A stretch of DNA of 64,000 nucleotides, taken from positions 9,787,501 through 9,851,500 of the forward strand of contig OY970835.1 of NCBI GenBank assembly GCA_963853835.1, written 5' to 3'. Positions 1 through 11,374 of the stretch are shown here, one piece after another. The notes beneath the pieces were generated by a model. That model saw only the letters and a program-made list of their open reading frames with translations. It searched no databases and had not been told where the DNA came from. A program made the translations under genes and the position numbers. The DNA is from Calendula officinalis. Its lineage: Eukaryota > Streptophyta > Magnoliopsida > Asterales > Asteraceae. Numbering within the stretch: position 1 is the first letter of the stretch; each line of letters starts with the position of its first letter.

Positions 1-2527
1 TATAATTTATAATTAATTGTATATTATTTAGATGACCTGTAATTAGGTGATTCATATTATTTAGACGTTTTGACACTTTATAGTTTAATAGACGTTCATT
101 TTTTTTATTTAAAGTAATTAAATAGTTCGTCTCGTGTTTGGACCGGCTAGTTAATCGTAAGTGTTGATTAATATTCTTTTGAGTCGGGCCGGCCAAAAGG
201 CCAAGGTCCGGGCTTTCAATAATGGGCTTGTCTAAATAAATTTTGTTAGCCTTAAACCCCTACAAATAAAACTCCTAATTACGTTTTTTTTTCTCCTTCT
301 TCGGCCGTCAACATTTGTTTTTCTTCTTTCTTTCTACCATTTGTGTGATGTCGATCGAAGAAGCAAACAAGTCACGAGATGGGTTTTTGGTGAGGACGGT
401 GTGGATTTTAATTAATGGGCTGTAGTGGAAAAGAGCCTATCGGAATATTGAAGTCGGTGCCAAGTGAGGTGGTAGTTGCTCTTCTATTCTAGTATTTCCT
501 CGACACCAAATATGTTGTAGGTAAGGTTCTGACCTACCCATTTGATCCTAGAAGTGTCATGAACTTTCCTTGATTTATTTTTTATTTTATTTTTGACGTC
601 ACAATTGGCAGCCATTAAATTGTGATGGTTGGGATTTTTTTTTTAATTGAATTATTAATGTTGAATGCGATGGATTTTGTTTGGTCAGATTCTGTCCAGA
701 ATGTTCAGGTCGAGTTTTGACCCGCTTCGGGTAAGAGTTAGGGCTCGGGGTCTTCTAGACAATTGTAGGCCGTCATTTTACCTTTCTGTGGATATATTAT
801 AATAGTCTGTTGGAATTTCGGTTTCTGAGTTATGAACCTTTTTGTGAGAGGCTGCAGTTTTCGTTTTGTTCTTTTTGTTAGTTATTATGTCGGGGTTTTT
901 GGCGATATTGTTAATGTCAACGTTTTGTTATCCACCGAGTCTAGTATTAATTCTGTTTTGGTACTGTTCATCTTTGTTTCAGATTGTTGTCGTCGTTGGT
1001 CAATGGTTTTAAAAGTGTCGGGTTGGGTAAAGATTACGGGTTTGTGATCTAAACGTTTGAACAACCGAAAACCGGAAACCGAACCCGTAGGGTTCTTGGT
1101 TTCCTAAACCAAAATAGATTCTAAAAGAAGGAGTTAAATTATTCTTAAACTAATTTCTGAGTTTAAAAAAATGAGTATTCGGGGCTGTCATAGACGGGTG
1201 ATGTCGGGATTCAAATCGGGATTTAAATATCCAAATGGAGATTTTGGCAGAACCTGCTCGTCCTGTTTACGTCTGTTTTCACCACACTTAACATACGTTT
1301 TTGGATTTTTTGCCCGCGTGGTCTCTATTTTTCTGAGCCCTCTTTCCAATGCCGCTGACGGCTCGTTGATCTGATTTACGGTTTGAAAGTTATCGATGTT
1401 TAAATAAACCATCGCAGAATAGTATTCGGTTCAGCTATTCTGTCTTGTGAGCGTGTTTTGAGCCCTTTCTGTTTGGATTCAGCTTCCGAGGTCTTCTATC
1501 AAATTGTTGTCCTCTGAGTCATTTAGCTACCGTAAAATTCTGAATAAAATCTAGTTAGAGGTTTGAGAGTTATGACCGTTTCTGTAAAAGTGCTGAGTGC
1601 TGTAATATTCTGTTGGAACTACCTTTGAGTCAAATTCTAATCCGAGCTTCCTTGTGCTTTGTAGGACCTTCTAAGACTTGAGTAAAGACGCTCTTTCGTG
1701 CCGAGGACATTTAGGAGCTTACGTTATTCGAGGTGGGTAATCTCACTATAAACTTGTACTTACTTTCGATTCATGTATATGTGTTATATGTTATGAATTG
1801 TCTTGTTGATTGAGCTTGAGTATTGGTTGTGCGATTTATCTGAGTTACCTGTGATCTGAGTTATTTGTGATCTGAGTTATCTGTTTACTGAGTTATCTGA
1901 GTTCTGAGTTCTTGAGTTAAAACATTAAATATAATATACTTGACTTGACACCGAAGAGCACTGGTGTCAGATGTTTGCCTTGGCACCGAAGAGTACTGGT
2001 GCCAGACGTTTTGACTCAACACCGAAGAGTACAGGTGTTGAGCCTTGAGTGGTGTGAGGCGGGTTGAGGTTGATCTCTCAGCCCAAGTCACACCGGCGCG
2101 CTATATAAATTAAAATCTGAGAAATAAACTTGAGTAATTGAGAATTGAGTAGAGTCTTTAGGGATCACTTATGTGACTTGAGTTGTTTGTACTTACATGT
2201 TTATTTTGTTATTATTCACTCAGCGGTGGCTTACCCCAAACACTCCCCCACATTTTGCAGGTACTAGAGCAAGTGCATTGGATGTACTGTTACTCGATGA
2301 GCTTTTATGGATTTGGATACCAAACGTTTATTTTGAGTCAAATGTTTTTAAAACAACTATTTTATTTATTCCGCATTTAAAAATCATGAGACGGTTTATT
2401 TTTATTTTTAATTAGATGGGACCGTTTGTTTACTTGTACCTTTGGGGAAAATGTTTATTTTATTTATTTAGAAATTTTAAAATTTCCACTTGATTTTTGG
2501 GATGCACAGATATTTCCCTAGGATAGG
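1..2527 (+). repeat. Probable long Ty3-gypsy LTR sequence, ends not found
   Basis: No gene is visible in this 2.5 kb. The style is that of long gypsy (Tekay-like) LTRs: loosely repeated blocks built on phrases such as 'gagttatgaccgtt' and 'gggtcttctag' near 740-860 and 1480-1600, a run of 'tgatctgagttat' repeats near 1850-1910, three hairpin repeats at 1946-2042, and a stretch with 'cttaccccaaacactcccc' near 2228-2250. I could not find paired TG/CA ends or a target duplication, so it may be a truncated or solo LTR. It would lie where the 3' LTR of the minus-strand copia element next door should be, and may have replaced it. The assignment rests on resemblance recalled by eye. Confidence 0.4.
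1946..2042. repeat. Three 35-bp tandem units, each a hairpin with covarying stem
   Basis: Three units start at 1946, 1981 and 2016, exactly 35 bp apart. Each has a stem around a 10-nt loop of the form GAAGAGyACw. Unit 1 is TGACACC/GGTGTCA, unit 2 is TGGCACC/GGTGCCA and unit 3 is TCAACACC/GGTGTTGA (one more pair outside). Stem bases that differ between units change on both sides, so pairing is kept. They sit just before a TATA-like CTATATAAAT at 2100-2109 in LTR-like sequence. Confidence 0.85.
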
Positions 2528-2631
2528 TTAGGCCGTGTCTGGCAAACCATAGGAAGGTATTGTCTTTATGAAAATATTTTTCGTTTGTTTATTCATGTTG
2601 GGTATTTTTGTTTTGATTTTTTTTTTTTTGT

Positions 2632-2683
2632 TTCTCCCCCTAGAAATATTAATTCTCCCCCTAGAATTAGTATTTCTCCCCCT
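2632..2683 (-). promoter_or_regulatory. Triplicated polypurine tract of the SIRE-type copia
   Basis: On the minus strand AGGGGGAGAA occurs three times, at 2674-2683, 2653-2662 and 2632-2641, exactly 21 bp apart. Polypurine tracts prime plus-strand DNA synthesis and lie just before the 3' LTR. This position, after the env-position ORF, fits. The following sequence (below 2632) is A-rich and no LTR start could be fixed. Confidence 0.75.
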
Positions 2684-2878
2684 CGACAAATCAAAAATAA
2701 GAAAAAGTATTGAGATTTGAAGACGTACCTTATACATTGTCGTAGGGTTGGAAGAGAGTTGTTGCACTTGAAGGATGATTGAGCTTCGTTGTGCTTTCTT
2801 TAGATGATCGGGTTCTGAGTCTGTTTTGATCAGAAGCCATTGATAGGAACAGGTGAAGTACCTCCCAGCATTTGAAAG

Positions 2879-3268
2879 TTAACGCGTACCACGTCTCGCG
2901 TATGGTTTTTGGCGATCAACTGATTCGTCCGGCCATCTGAGCCCATGATATTGACCGAATTGTAGTGGCAGATTACTAAATTTAGTTGTGTAGGTAGGCG
3001 TTTTGCTTCTGTCTCGTACACCCAGGTGAACCTCAAAATGTCTAATCACTATTCGCCAGCTTAGTCTTTCCTTAATGGCAGTGATTAGTGTGTCAATATT
3101 GCTTCGAAGAGAGGTGTTTTCTGGGTTGCTGGGATCGCTGTTCATGTGCCTCCCCTTTTTCTCCAATTTTTTCTTCAGGAGGTTTAATGTGCCGTCACAG
3201 TACTTGGCAATGTCTGACACACGGAAGAAGACTCTTTCATTGAAGTAGTTTGTGTAAGTCATTCCCAA
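2879..3268 (-). pseudogene. C-terminal fragment of the env-position ORF
   Basis: This is a 129-residue reading frame, out of frame with the 250-residue segment upstream on the minus strand. It begins in the middle of what looks like continuing coding sequence and contains a charged Lys/Leu-rich stretch (residues about 30-70) that could form an amphipathic helix. No signal peptide or membrane span is seen. I take it as the decayed tail of the retrotransposon's extra ORF because of strand, order and the polypurine tracts just downstream. A host role is unlikely. Confidence 0.5.
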
Positions 3269-3372
3269 GTTGGGTTCACCTAGAACAACCGTCTCCGAGT
3301 TTGAATTTCGGAGGGAAGTGATCTATAAGGTGCAGCCAAGTGAACCTTTACTGTTCCACTCTCAACAGCCAT

Positions 3373-4125
3373 CTAGACATCTTCCATTCGAGCAGCTAGA
3401 GTTTTAACGAGCATGAAGCGCTTCAGAGCAGCCTGAGCGAAATTTCTCGCATGATTTTGAATTGGATGAGGGGTATCTGGAAGTAAGCGTACTTTATTGT
3501 AAAGACATTCTATATCTCGAGGTTCGAGAATATAGAAGTCTCCTTCAGTAATCGTGTACAGCTGATTGTCTGCTCTACGAATATTGAAGATGGTGTACCA
3601 GTAGTAGCCTGAGAAATGGTTGGTCGTTATCTCCAGGAGCTGTGTTATTGGAGACTTGTTGTATCGATCTGTTTTGCCCCTAAGGTAATGCATTGTGAGG
3701 TAATACATTTTCTTTTCTCTAAATGGCAGAAACACTTCTTTGTACAAATCTTGATAAATTATAGGCAGCTCTGTCTCCTGCAAAATAGCTGAGAAGCGGT
3801 CTTCAACAAATGGCATTTTAACTTGCTGGAATAGGCATTTTTTGGAGATCTTTAGACGGCGTTTGTTAGCTCTATCCGCCGCTCGCTTCTCGCTATAGGA
3901 TAAGACCGGCACATCATGTGTAGGGGAGGCAGTAGGTGGTTCTGGTGCTAGTGTTTTGGCGGAAACTAGTTGATCGTAGTTTCGGAAGTATTTGTGATAG
4001 TTTTCTCGAGTGAAAGGGTATCTTATTGCTTCAAATGGTTCATCCTCCGTTGGTTTGTCGCTGTCAGAGTCGTCGTTTGGAGGAGAGTTGGCAGTTGGAG
4101 GGGGTTCGGTAAAAGCCTCTTTCAC
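3373..4125 (-). pseudogene. Env-position ORF, third segment, same frame as the segment before it
   Basis: This is a 250-residue segment in the same frame as the 626-residue segment that ends at 4153. Only one TAA codon (4153-4155) and 27 bp lie between, and the reading frame runs through, so it was probably one protein. The N-terminal 30 residues are acidic and Pro-rich, followed by a basic patch (about residues 80-95) and a region rich in Tyr and Phe. No catalytic motif or transmembrane helix is visible. The ATG at 4125 is simply the first Met after the stop and is probably not a true start. Confidence 0.55.
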
Positions 4126-4152
4126 AAGATTATCAATAACTGTGTCCGCCTC

Positions 4153-6033
4153 TTATCGTAGAACCTGTTGAACGTTGTCTTTGCGATGATTCTCAACCTC
4201 AAAATGGATAGATTGGAGATGACTCATAGATTCTAGTTTTTCTTCTGCAGTCATCTCACTTGGCATACGGTTGTTTTGTGGCAAGATATCTTCACTTTCA
4301 TCTACACGCCGCTGGTTGAGTGGTTCAACGTGCAACACCTGATTATAATCAAACTCAACAACCGCCCAGTCATGGATATAATCGTAGTCTTGTGGGCCTC
4401 CTCCCTGTGTTTGACGAGAGGAGCTGGGGTGTTGTTGTGAATGACTCGCACCTCCTTGATGTTGAGAACTAGACCCACCGTGTTCCAGTATTCTTCGTTG
4501 TCCCCCTCCCTGAGGATCATCCTCAGGGTCACCCGGCCTTCTGTATATGAGGGATCCTGGATTGCATGGCTCGACCAGTTCTTCCAAGCGATAGTTGAAC
4601 ATCGCTTTAATTTGTTCTATTGTAAATGAACGGGATGCTTCCAGGAGCATTTCTCGGTTAAATGGATCAGATGCCGGTGGAAGAGGAGCAATAGTCGCCA
4701 GCCTACCCTCAAGGTTTTCCAACCTCGTACTAAGTGATTGGATTGTTGAGGTGAGATGAGGGATGAGCTGCAGTTCAGGATTTGGCATTTCAGTTGTGGT
4801 GGTAGTGGTAGCCTCAGATGGTGTAGTCTGTTGAGGGAGGGTCATAACAACTGTTGTAGGTGGAGTTGTAACGACCCTCGAGGCGGTACCAGTTGTGATG
4901 GAGGATGGTGGAAGTGAGGTGTCTATTGGTGGTGTTGTAGTTGTAACTGGTGGAGTTGTGATTGTGATAGGTGGAACGGTGGTTGTTGGTGGTACGGTGG
5001 TTGAGGGTGGTGGAGCGGTGGTTGTGGTAGGTGGAGCGGTGGTTGTGGTATGTTGAATGGTGGTTGTGATTGGTTGAGCGGTGGTTGTGGAAGTTTGGAT
5101 TATGGACGTGAGTGGTGGTATTGTTGTTGTGGTAGTTGGGATTGTGGATGAGATTGGAGGAACAGAGGTTGTTGACGTCGGAATGGTGGTTGTGATTGGT
5201 GGTTGGGTGGTTGCGGTAGTTGGGATGGTTGAGGTGATTGGTTGTTGGGTTTGTGGTGGAGAAGTAGTCGTGAAGAGAGGATCATCAAAGGGGTTTGGGG
5301 ATCCTTGTGGTGGTGGTGACGGTGGACCTTGTGGTGAAGGTGGACCTTGTGGTGGTGGTGAAGGTGGACCGTGTGGTGATGGTGGTGAATCTGGACGATC
5401 AGAGATAGTGGTAGCTGAATCTTTTGAAGAGGAAGGAGAGGAAGGTACATCTGGTTTTCTGGGTTGTCGTATGATGGGTTGAGTTGGTGGAGGTGGAAGT
5501 TGTTGGGAAGATGTAGTGGCAACAGACCCACGTCCTAAGGCACCGCTGGATGAGATGCGAGGTCGTTTAGCACGTCGGTGAGCCGGTGGTTGTTGTTGTT
5601 GAGCTGGTCGACGTCTAGGACGTGGTTGATGAGGTGTTGGTTGGTGTGGTTGAGCCTGTTGTGGTTGTAGTGGAGCAGCTGGTTGTTCAGGAGCAGCTGG
5701 TTGTTGCGCTGGACCAGCTGGTTGGTGCGGTTGCGGTTGTGCACCCTCGGGTCTCCATTCAGGGTAATGAAGATCCATGTATTGTCTGATGCTATCAAGA
5801 TTGAAGTTTGCAATTTTAAAGAGTGGGAGAGGGATCGCGGCATCATTGAGAGCAGTTGTACCACTGTTGCTCCTTAGGAACGTAACAGTCGAGGGTATGA
5901 ATCGATTTGCAACATCGCGTATATGAATATTTGGATATCGTTGCATGAAGTGTTCGATCATAATGGACCAGAACCTCGGGTATGACAGAAATTGTGGTTC
6001 CTTTGATTTGGAGAGCTTGAATTCTTCCCACAA
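4153..6033 (-). pseudogene. Env-position ORF, main segment with Pro/Thr-rich stalk-like region
   Basis: This is a 626-residue segment in three parts. Residues 1-95 look like a folded domain. Residues about 95-400 are low complexity: first Gln/Pro/Ala-rich, then Pro/Ser-rich, then Thr/Pro repeats of the form TTTTxPP, mirrored in the DNA as repeats between about 4930 and 5260. Residues about 415-626 are Gln/Gly-rich and end near the in-frame TAA at 4153. SIRE-lineage copia elements often have an extra ORF here, called env-like by position. I see no signal peptide, membrane helix or cleavage site, so envelope function is not supported. A frameshift upstream separates it from the 201-residue N-terminal segment. 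Confidence 0.6.
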
Positions 6034-6046
6034 ATAGGCAGCATAA

Positions 6047-6652
6047 TCATAATGAAGATAGTGACCGCCTGACTTCTTTTGAGGCCCTGTCGTGACCGCC
6101 TGACTTTGCTGTCATGCATCGGTTAAAGATAGTGAAGACATGGGACCAGCTCCTTGCCATATTTTTCGTTTTGAATTCTCTGAGGTCAATGATTTCCAGA
6201 GGAAGGTCAAGACCAAGGTCGTGTATTCCGTAATACACTTGCTGGAATGGCAGCTTTGGTTCAAATGTAGTGAGTGGTGGTCTTGAGTCGGCACGAGGTA
6301 ACCGGAAGATGTCATAAAGATCATCTTTTGTGAATTGAATTGGTTGTTCATCAATCATTGTTTCGAATTGGTGTGGGGCTGGTGATGTCACCAGGGTTAG
6401 GTTCATGTAGAATTGTTGAATATACACCGCTGGAACTGACGGCCTGGCATTTATCGAATAAAATAGAGGGTGGCGTTGGAGAACATGAGAATGAACCGGG
6501 AAAGCGATGGTGAAAGAGATTTCTTCTTCCGGGGCCCAGTACGGGTTGTTCTCTGCCAACGGTTTGATCCTGTATGGAGGAACCAGGGTGTTCTCGTCAA
6601 TGATATGTCCTGCCGCCATTTGAGGATTAGACACTAAGAAAGCGTGGCACAA
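6047..6652 (-). pseudogene. Env-position ORF, N-terminal segment
   Basis: This is a 201-residue segment. Its first about 175 residues look like a conserved globular domain with many aromatic residues, of the sort seen in uncharacterised plant retrotransposon ORFs. The frame is lost near 6061-6106, where a 15-bp direct repeat (GTGACCGCCTGACTT at 6061-6075 and 6092-6106, 31 bp apart) marks a 31-bp partial duplication. Because 31 is not a multiple of three, the duplication shifts the frame. The frame after it matches the 626-residue segment. The true start may be Met12 rather than Met1. Confidence 0.6.
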
Positions 6653-7891
6653 AACAATAAGTAAAGTTAGTGCACAGTGTTAAAAAAAATGAGACGATGA
6701 TGATTTGCATTGGTCGAGACGAGAAAGTTCTAAGTAATTTTAATAGTATATAGTATTTAATATAAGAATAATATAAAAATTTTAATTTTATTAAAAATAT
6801 TTAATAAATAAAATTTGTAAATTATAATTATAAATAATAAACTTTATAAAATAAAAAAAACTTAGAAAAATAATTAAAAAAAATAAAAAAAAAATGAAAG
6901 TGTTCGGGCCGAACATTCATGACAACTTCGGAACGGGAATAGCTGCTCAAGCCGAGCTGATAAAGAACTTCGGGTCGAGCATTGACAAGTAGTTCGGGCC
7001 GAAGTTGTAACACAAGTTCGGGCCGAAGTTGTCACCAAAGTTCGGGCCGAAGTTGTGACCAAAGTTCGGGCCGAAGTTTAACCCAAGTTCGAGCCGAAGA
7101 CTTTTACGATATTCAGGTTTTTTACAGAATTTGATTCCGAGCCAACCTAGATCGATTCTACGAATGAAAAAACTTTCCAATGAGGATCGGTTTCACTATA
7201 CGAGCATCCTAGGTAGACTATGACTAACTATAAAACCCTAGATCGAATCAATTGAAGAACTGTTGAAACCCTAGAAACAGTTCAGACGTCGATCGGTCGA
7301 AGTGAAGCGTAATAGCATGAAAAGGATGAATAGCATGGTTAGAAACTTACCGAAATCGATTGAAGAAGGGTTTGAAATGAGATGGAAACAGATGCGATCG
7401 AAGTTGGTGGAGAATCGAAGATCGTGAGTTAACTGTGTGTTTCGCTCGGTGTTCGAGTGTGTGTAAACGAGAGAGAAGAAAGGAAGTTCGGTGAGGTATT
7501 TATAGGTGAGTAGTTCGAGCCGAACTTCTTTACCGACTTAAAACTTCGGGCCGGGAACAGTGAGTAGTTCAGCCCGAAGACTTTATGGAAAAATAAAATT
7601 TTAAATTTTTGATTTTGAAATTTAAAATAAACAAAAGGAAACTTAATCATTAAAACTAATAGCAAAACAAAAAATTAAGTAAAAATGAAGAAAAATCCTA
7701 ATAATTGTCGAGAGGCGAAATTAAGTTTCGCAGCATCAGCTCCCCCGTTTCTGATGAGATGATTGAAATCTCTCTTTTGACAGTTGACTACTATTGGACG
7801 ACCGGGTTTCAAGACGAGTTTCTTGAAAGCCATTGTGATGATACGAAGAATGCAACGATTTAACAAATTGACGAATACAAATTTAAGACAA
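6653..7891 (-). other. Spacer between pol and the env-position ORF
   Basis: No convincing gene. It contains an AT-rich stretch (6720-6890), two arrays of TTCGGGCCGAA-type palindromes (about 6903-7095 and 7510-7580) and a 63-codon minus-strand frame at 7675-7866 that resembles nothing I recognise. Translations of the palindrome arrays give FGPN-like repeats, which I regard as accidental. Confidence 0.5.
6903..7095. repeat. Tandem TTCGGGCCGAA near-palindrome array (3' side)
   Basis: About seven copies of TTCGGGCCGAAG or close variants at spacings of roughly 20-30 bp. Each core reads TTCGG-G-CCGAA, two self-complementary arms around one base. A smaller cluster lies at about 7510-7580. The same core forms a longer array in the leader of this element (31556-31880). 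Confidence 0.8.
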
Positions 7892-8263
7892 TTAAGTTTT
7901 GAGATTTAGCATACCAAGCTTTGAGACAAGATAATTAAAACGTTTTTCGTCCAAAGCCTTGGTAAACAAATCAGCCAATTAAAAATCGGTGGATACGAAG
8001 TACAATTCAACATTGCCCAGTTCAACGTGATCTTTGATAAAATGATATCGAAGATCGATATGTTTAGTTTTAGAATGTTGAACTGGATTGCAAGATATTG
8101 CAATTGCACTCCTGGAATCACAATATAAAGGAATGCGGCTATAGGAAAAGCCATAGTCCTTTAATTGTGATTGCATCCATATCACCTGGGACAGACAGCT
8201 AACGGCCGCAACATATTCTGCTTCAGCGGTTGATAGTGAGACGCAGTTTTGCTTTCTTGATGA
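7892..8263 (-). pseudogene. 3' end of copia pol: end of RNase H, broken by stop codons
   Basis: The frame of the 1036-residue pol segment continues past its TAG at 8264-8266. It shows the RNase H pattern STAEAEY followed by a YCDSRSAI-type segment and the closing LADLFTKAL signature of copia RNase H, and ends with TAA at 7892-7894. A second internal stop (TAA, 7979-7981) replaces what is normally Gln just before LADLFTK. Both lesions fit single C-to-T or G-to-A changes (TGG to TAG, CAA to TAA). Confidence 0.85.
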
Positions 8264-11200
8264 CTAGTTGACTAGCTTATCTCCCAAAAATTGAACTCCC
8301 CCAGATGTACTCTTCATGTCCAGCATACACCCAGCATGATCAGCATCAGAGAAGGCAGAAAGATCAAACGAGGTCTCCTTGGGATACCAAAGACCAAGAT
8401 TTCTCGTGCCTTTTAGGTAACGGAAGATTCGTTTGACTGCCAGAAAGTGAGATTCTTTGGGAGCCGCCTGATACCGAGCACAGATGCATGTTGAAAACAT
8501 GATGTCCGGACGACTGGCCATTAAGTAAAGTATTGATCCAATCATACCCCGATAGTTTGTGACATCTACCGGTTTACCATCAAGATCATCATTTAGTTTG
8601 GCGCTCGTGGACATCGGTGTTGCAATAGGTTTACAATCGTCCATGAGATACTTCTTCAGCAGATCAGAGATATACTTTGATTGATTGATGAAGATGCCAG
8701 TTGGAAGTTGACGAACTTGAAGACCTAGGAAGAAGTTCATCTCACCCATCATGCTCATTTCAAAGCGTTTTACCATGAGATCGGAAAAACGTTTGCAATA
8801 ATTTGGATTTGTAAACCCAAAAATAATGTCATCGCCATAGATCTGAATTAGTATGATATCTTCCCCGTGTCGTTTGATAAACAAAGTGGTATCAACTTTT
8901 CCCTTTGAAAAGCCAGTTTCGACTAAGAACTGGGAAAGAACATCATACCATGCCCGAGGGGCCTGTTTCAAGCCATATTGAGCTTTGTTGAGAACATAGA
9001 CATAATCTGGATGTTTGGGATTTACAAACCCTTCTGGTTGATGAACAAACACCTCCTCTTTTAGAATACCATTTAAGAATGCAGTCTTTACATCCATCTG
9101 ATAGATAGTAAAGTTTTTGTGAGCTGCATATGCTAAGAAGATGCGAATGGCTTCTATTCGGGCAACAGGAGCAAATGTTTCTTCGTAATCAATGCCTTCC
9201 TGTTGAGCGTAACCCTTAGCAACCAACCTTGCTTTGTTATGAATGAAGATTCCATTTTCATCTTTCTTGTTCTTAAAAATCCACTTAGTTCCGATGACTG
9301 ATGATCCCGGGGTTTTAGGAACAAAGCGCCAGACCTTTAATCTCTCAAATTGATTAATTTCTTCTTGCATCGCAATTATCCAGTCTGGATTGGAAAGTGC
9401 TTCACTGACTTTCTTAGGTTCAGTGGAACTTAAGAATGATGCATGGTGACATTCATCCGCTGAAGCCCTTCTAGTTTGGACTGAGGACTCTGGTTTTCCG
9501 ATGATTTTGTCCAAAGTATGTTCCTTCGTCCACTTCGTAGAATGAGGAAGTGGGAGTCGACCAGGGTTAAAGTTGGAATTATAAGTGAAAGCAGGATGTG
9601 GTATGATTGCAGTTTCAGGATTTGGGGGATTGATCTGAGGTGGTGGATCGACACGAGGAAGATGAAATTTAGAGAAGTCAATCACCAGTGGAGAGATAAT
9701 ATCTGACGGAGGTGGGGGATCGACTGGTGTAGATTGAGTTCCTTGTGTCGATGTTGAGGGACCTGCATTTGATGTGGGTATTGGTGAGGTTGGAGCAGGT
9801 GAGGTAGGGGATGGAGATTTAGTTATTGAAGGAGTGTTGATTTCCGGAGCAGTGATTGATTCGACATCTGCGGGAGGTGGGGGTGGGGGTGGGGGTGGGT
9901 ATGGGGGTGGGGGTGGATGTCTGACGTTGTGATATTCATCATAGAAGTGTTGAAAGAGGATTTCAAGATCATTCAGAGATGATGAATGGTTAGTAGAGGT
10001 TGTAGGTAGAGGTCTTTCAATGCCAGTTGAGCTTGAATCAAGCAGGAATGTTTCATCGAATGATACGTTGACACTTTCTCTAACCATTCTTGTGGATCGG
10101 TTGTATATTCTGAATGAGGCTGAATCCTTTGAATATCCAATAAAGACTCCTTCCTTGGCTTTCTCTTCAAACTTGTTGAGTTTCTCGTTATCAGACAGGA
10201 TGAAGCATCGACTACCGAAGATGTGGAAGAAGTTTACATTTGGTATTCGATTGTTGATTAGCTCATAAGGAGTTTTGTTGTATGTTTTGTTGATGATTGA
10301 GCGGTTTTGTGTAAAACAGGCGGTGCTGATGGCTTCTGCCCATAACGACAGAGGAAGTTTCGAAAATGAAAGCATCGTACGGGCAGCTTCCACTAAAGTA
10401 CGATTGCATCTTTCAACAACACCGTTCTGTTGAGGAGTTCGTGCAGCGGAAAATTGATGGGTGATGCCAGCAGATTCAAGATAAGAGTCAAGGACCCGAT
10501 TCTTGAATTCAGTACCATTGTCGGTACGGATTGTTTGAACATTTATTTCCATGTTCACTTGAGTTTTCTTGATAAATGAGATGATGATCTCTGCGGCTTC
10601 ATCCTTTGAACGAAGGAAATAAACCCATGTGTATCTGGAATAGTCATCAACAATAACCAAAACATAGCATTTTCCAGCAAGACTGTGAACGCTCATTGGA
10701 CCACATAAATCCATATGTAGTAGTTCAAGAGGTTTGGAAGTACTTGGAGCTGGTTTAGGTTTGTGAGACTTTTTGGTCATTTTTCCTTTTTCACATGATG
10801 AACATTTGTGATCTTTGTTAAAGGCCACATCAGGTAATCCAGACACATGGCCTCCTTTTACAAGTTTGTTCATTGTTTTAAAGTTGAGATGAGACAAACG
10901 TCGATGCCATAACCATGACTCATTGGCAGTAGCTTTTGACACGAGACAAACTTCCTCGGTTGTACTAAGGTCAATAAGATCAATAGTGAAGAGGTTTGTG
11001 TCACGAGTTCCATTCAGAAGTTCATCCCCGTCATATGTACGAATGGCACACTTCCTTGTACGAAAGTTTACTTCTAGAGTCTTGTCACAGAATTTTCCGA
11101 TGCTGAAGAGATTATGAGAGAGATCTTCGACAAAGGCAACATTTCTGATTATCAGGTTATGGCAGATGAGATCACCAAGTCCTAAGATGGCTGCTAAGTG

Positions 11201-11374
11201 ATCATTCCCAAATTTGACCGTTCCTAAGTATTTTTCTCGAAAGTTGGTCAGGAGGTTTTTGTTTCCTGTCATGTGCCTCGAACAGCCCGAGTCGAGGTAC
11301 CATAAGTTCTGCATAAAACAACTAAAACATTTTAGGTACCCAATCTTGTATGGGTCCAGAACGATTAGAGACAT
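8264..11374 (-). pseudogene. Copia pol: protease, integrase, reverse transcriptase, start of RNase H
   Basis: This is a 1036-residue open stretch. In order: protease active site DSG at Asp28; GAG-pre-integrase and HHCC zinc region (about 155-200); integrase core with Asp222, Asp285 and Glu321, a DD35E arrangement; a Ser/Pro-rich linker with a poly-Pro run (DNA about 9878-9920); RT starting near the WRFVPK...GTKWIFKNKK region; RT active site YGDD at Tyr846-Asp849 where copia elements usually have YVDD; and the beginning of RNase H. It stops at TAG 8264, where Trp is expected. The Met at 11374 is not a real start, since copia pol is normally made as a Gag-Pol polyprotein and homologous sequence continues upstream. 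The protease style is that of SIRE/Maximus. Confidence 0.9.

Noticed and set aside
1946..2042. CRISPR-like array
   Set aside because: Plant nuclear context, only three units, no unique spacers and no cas genes; it is a hairpin tandem repeat.
5100..5531. His-rich 143-codon frame as a metal-binding protein
   Set aside because: It is the alternative frame of the Pro/Thr repeat region of the env-position ORF.
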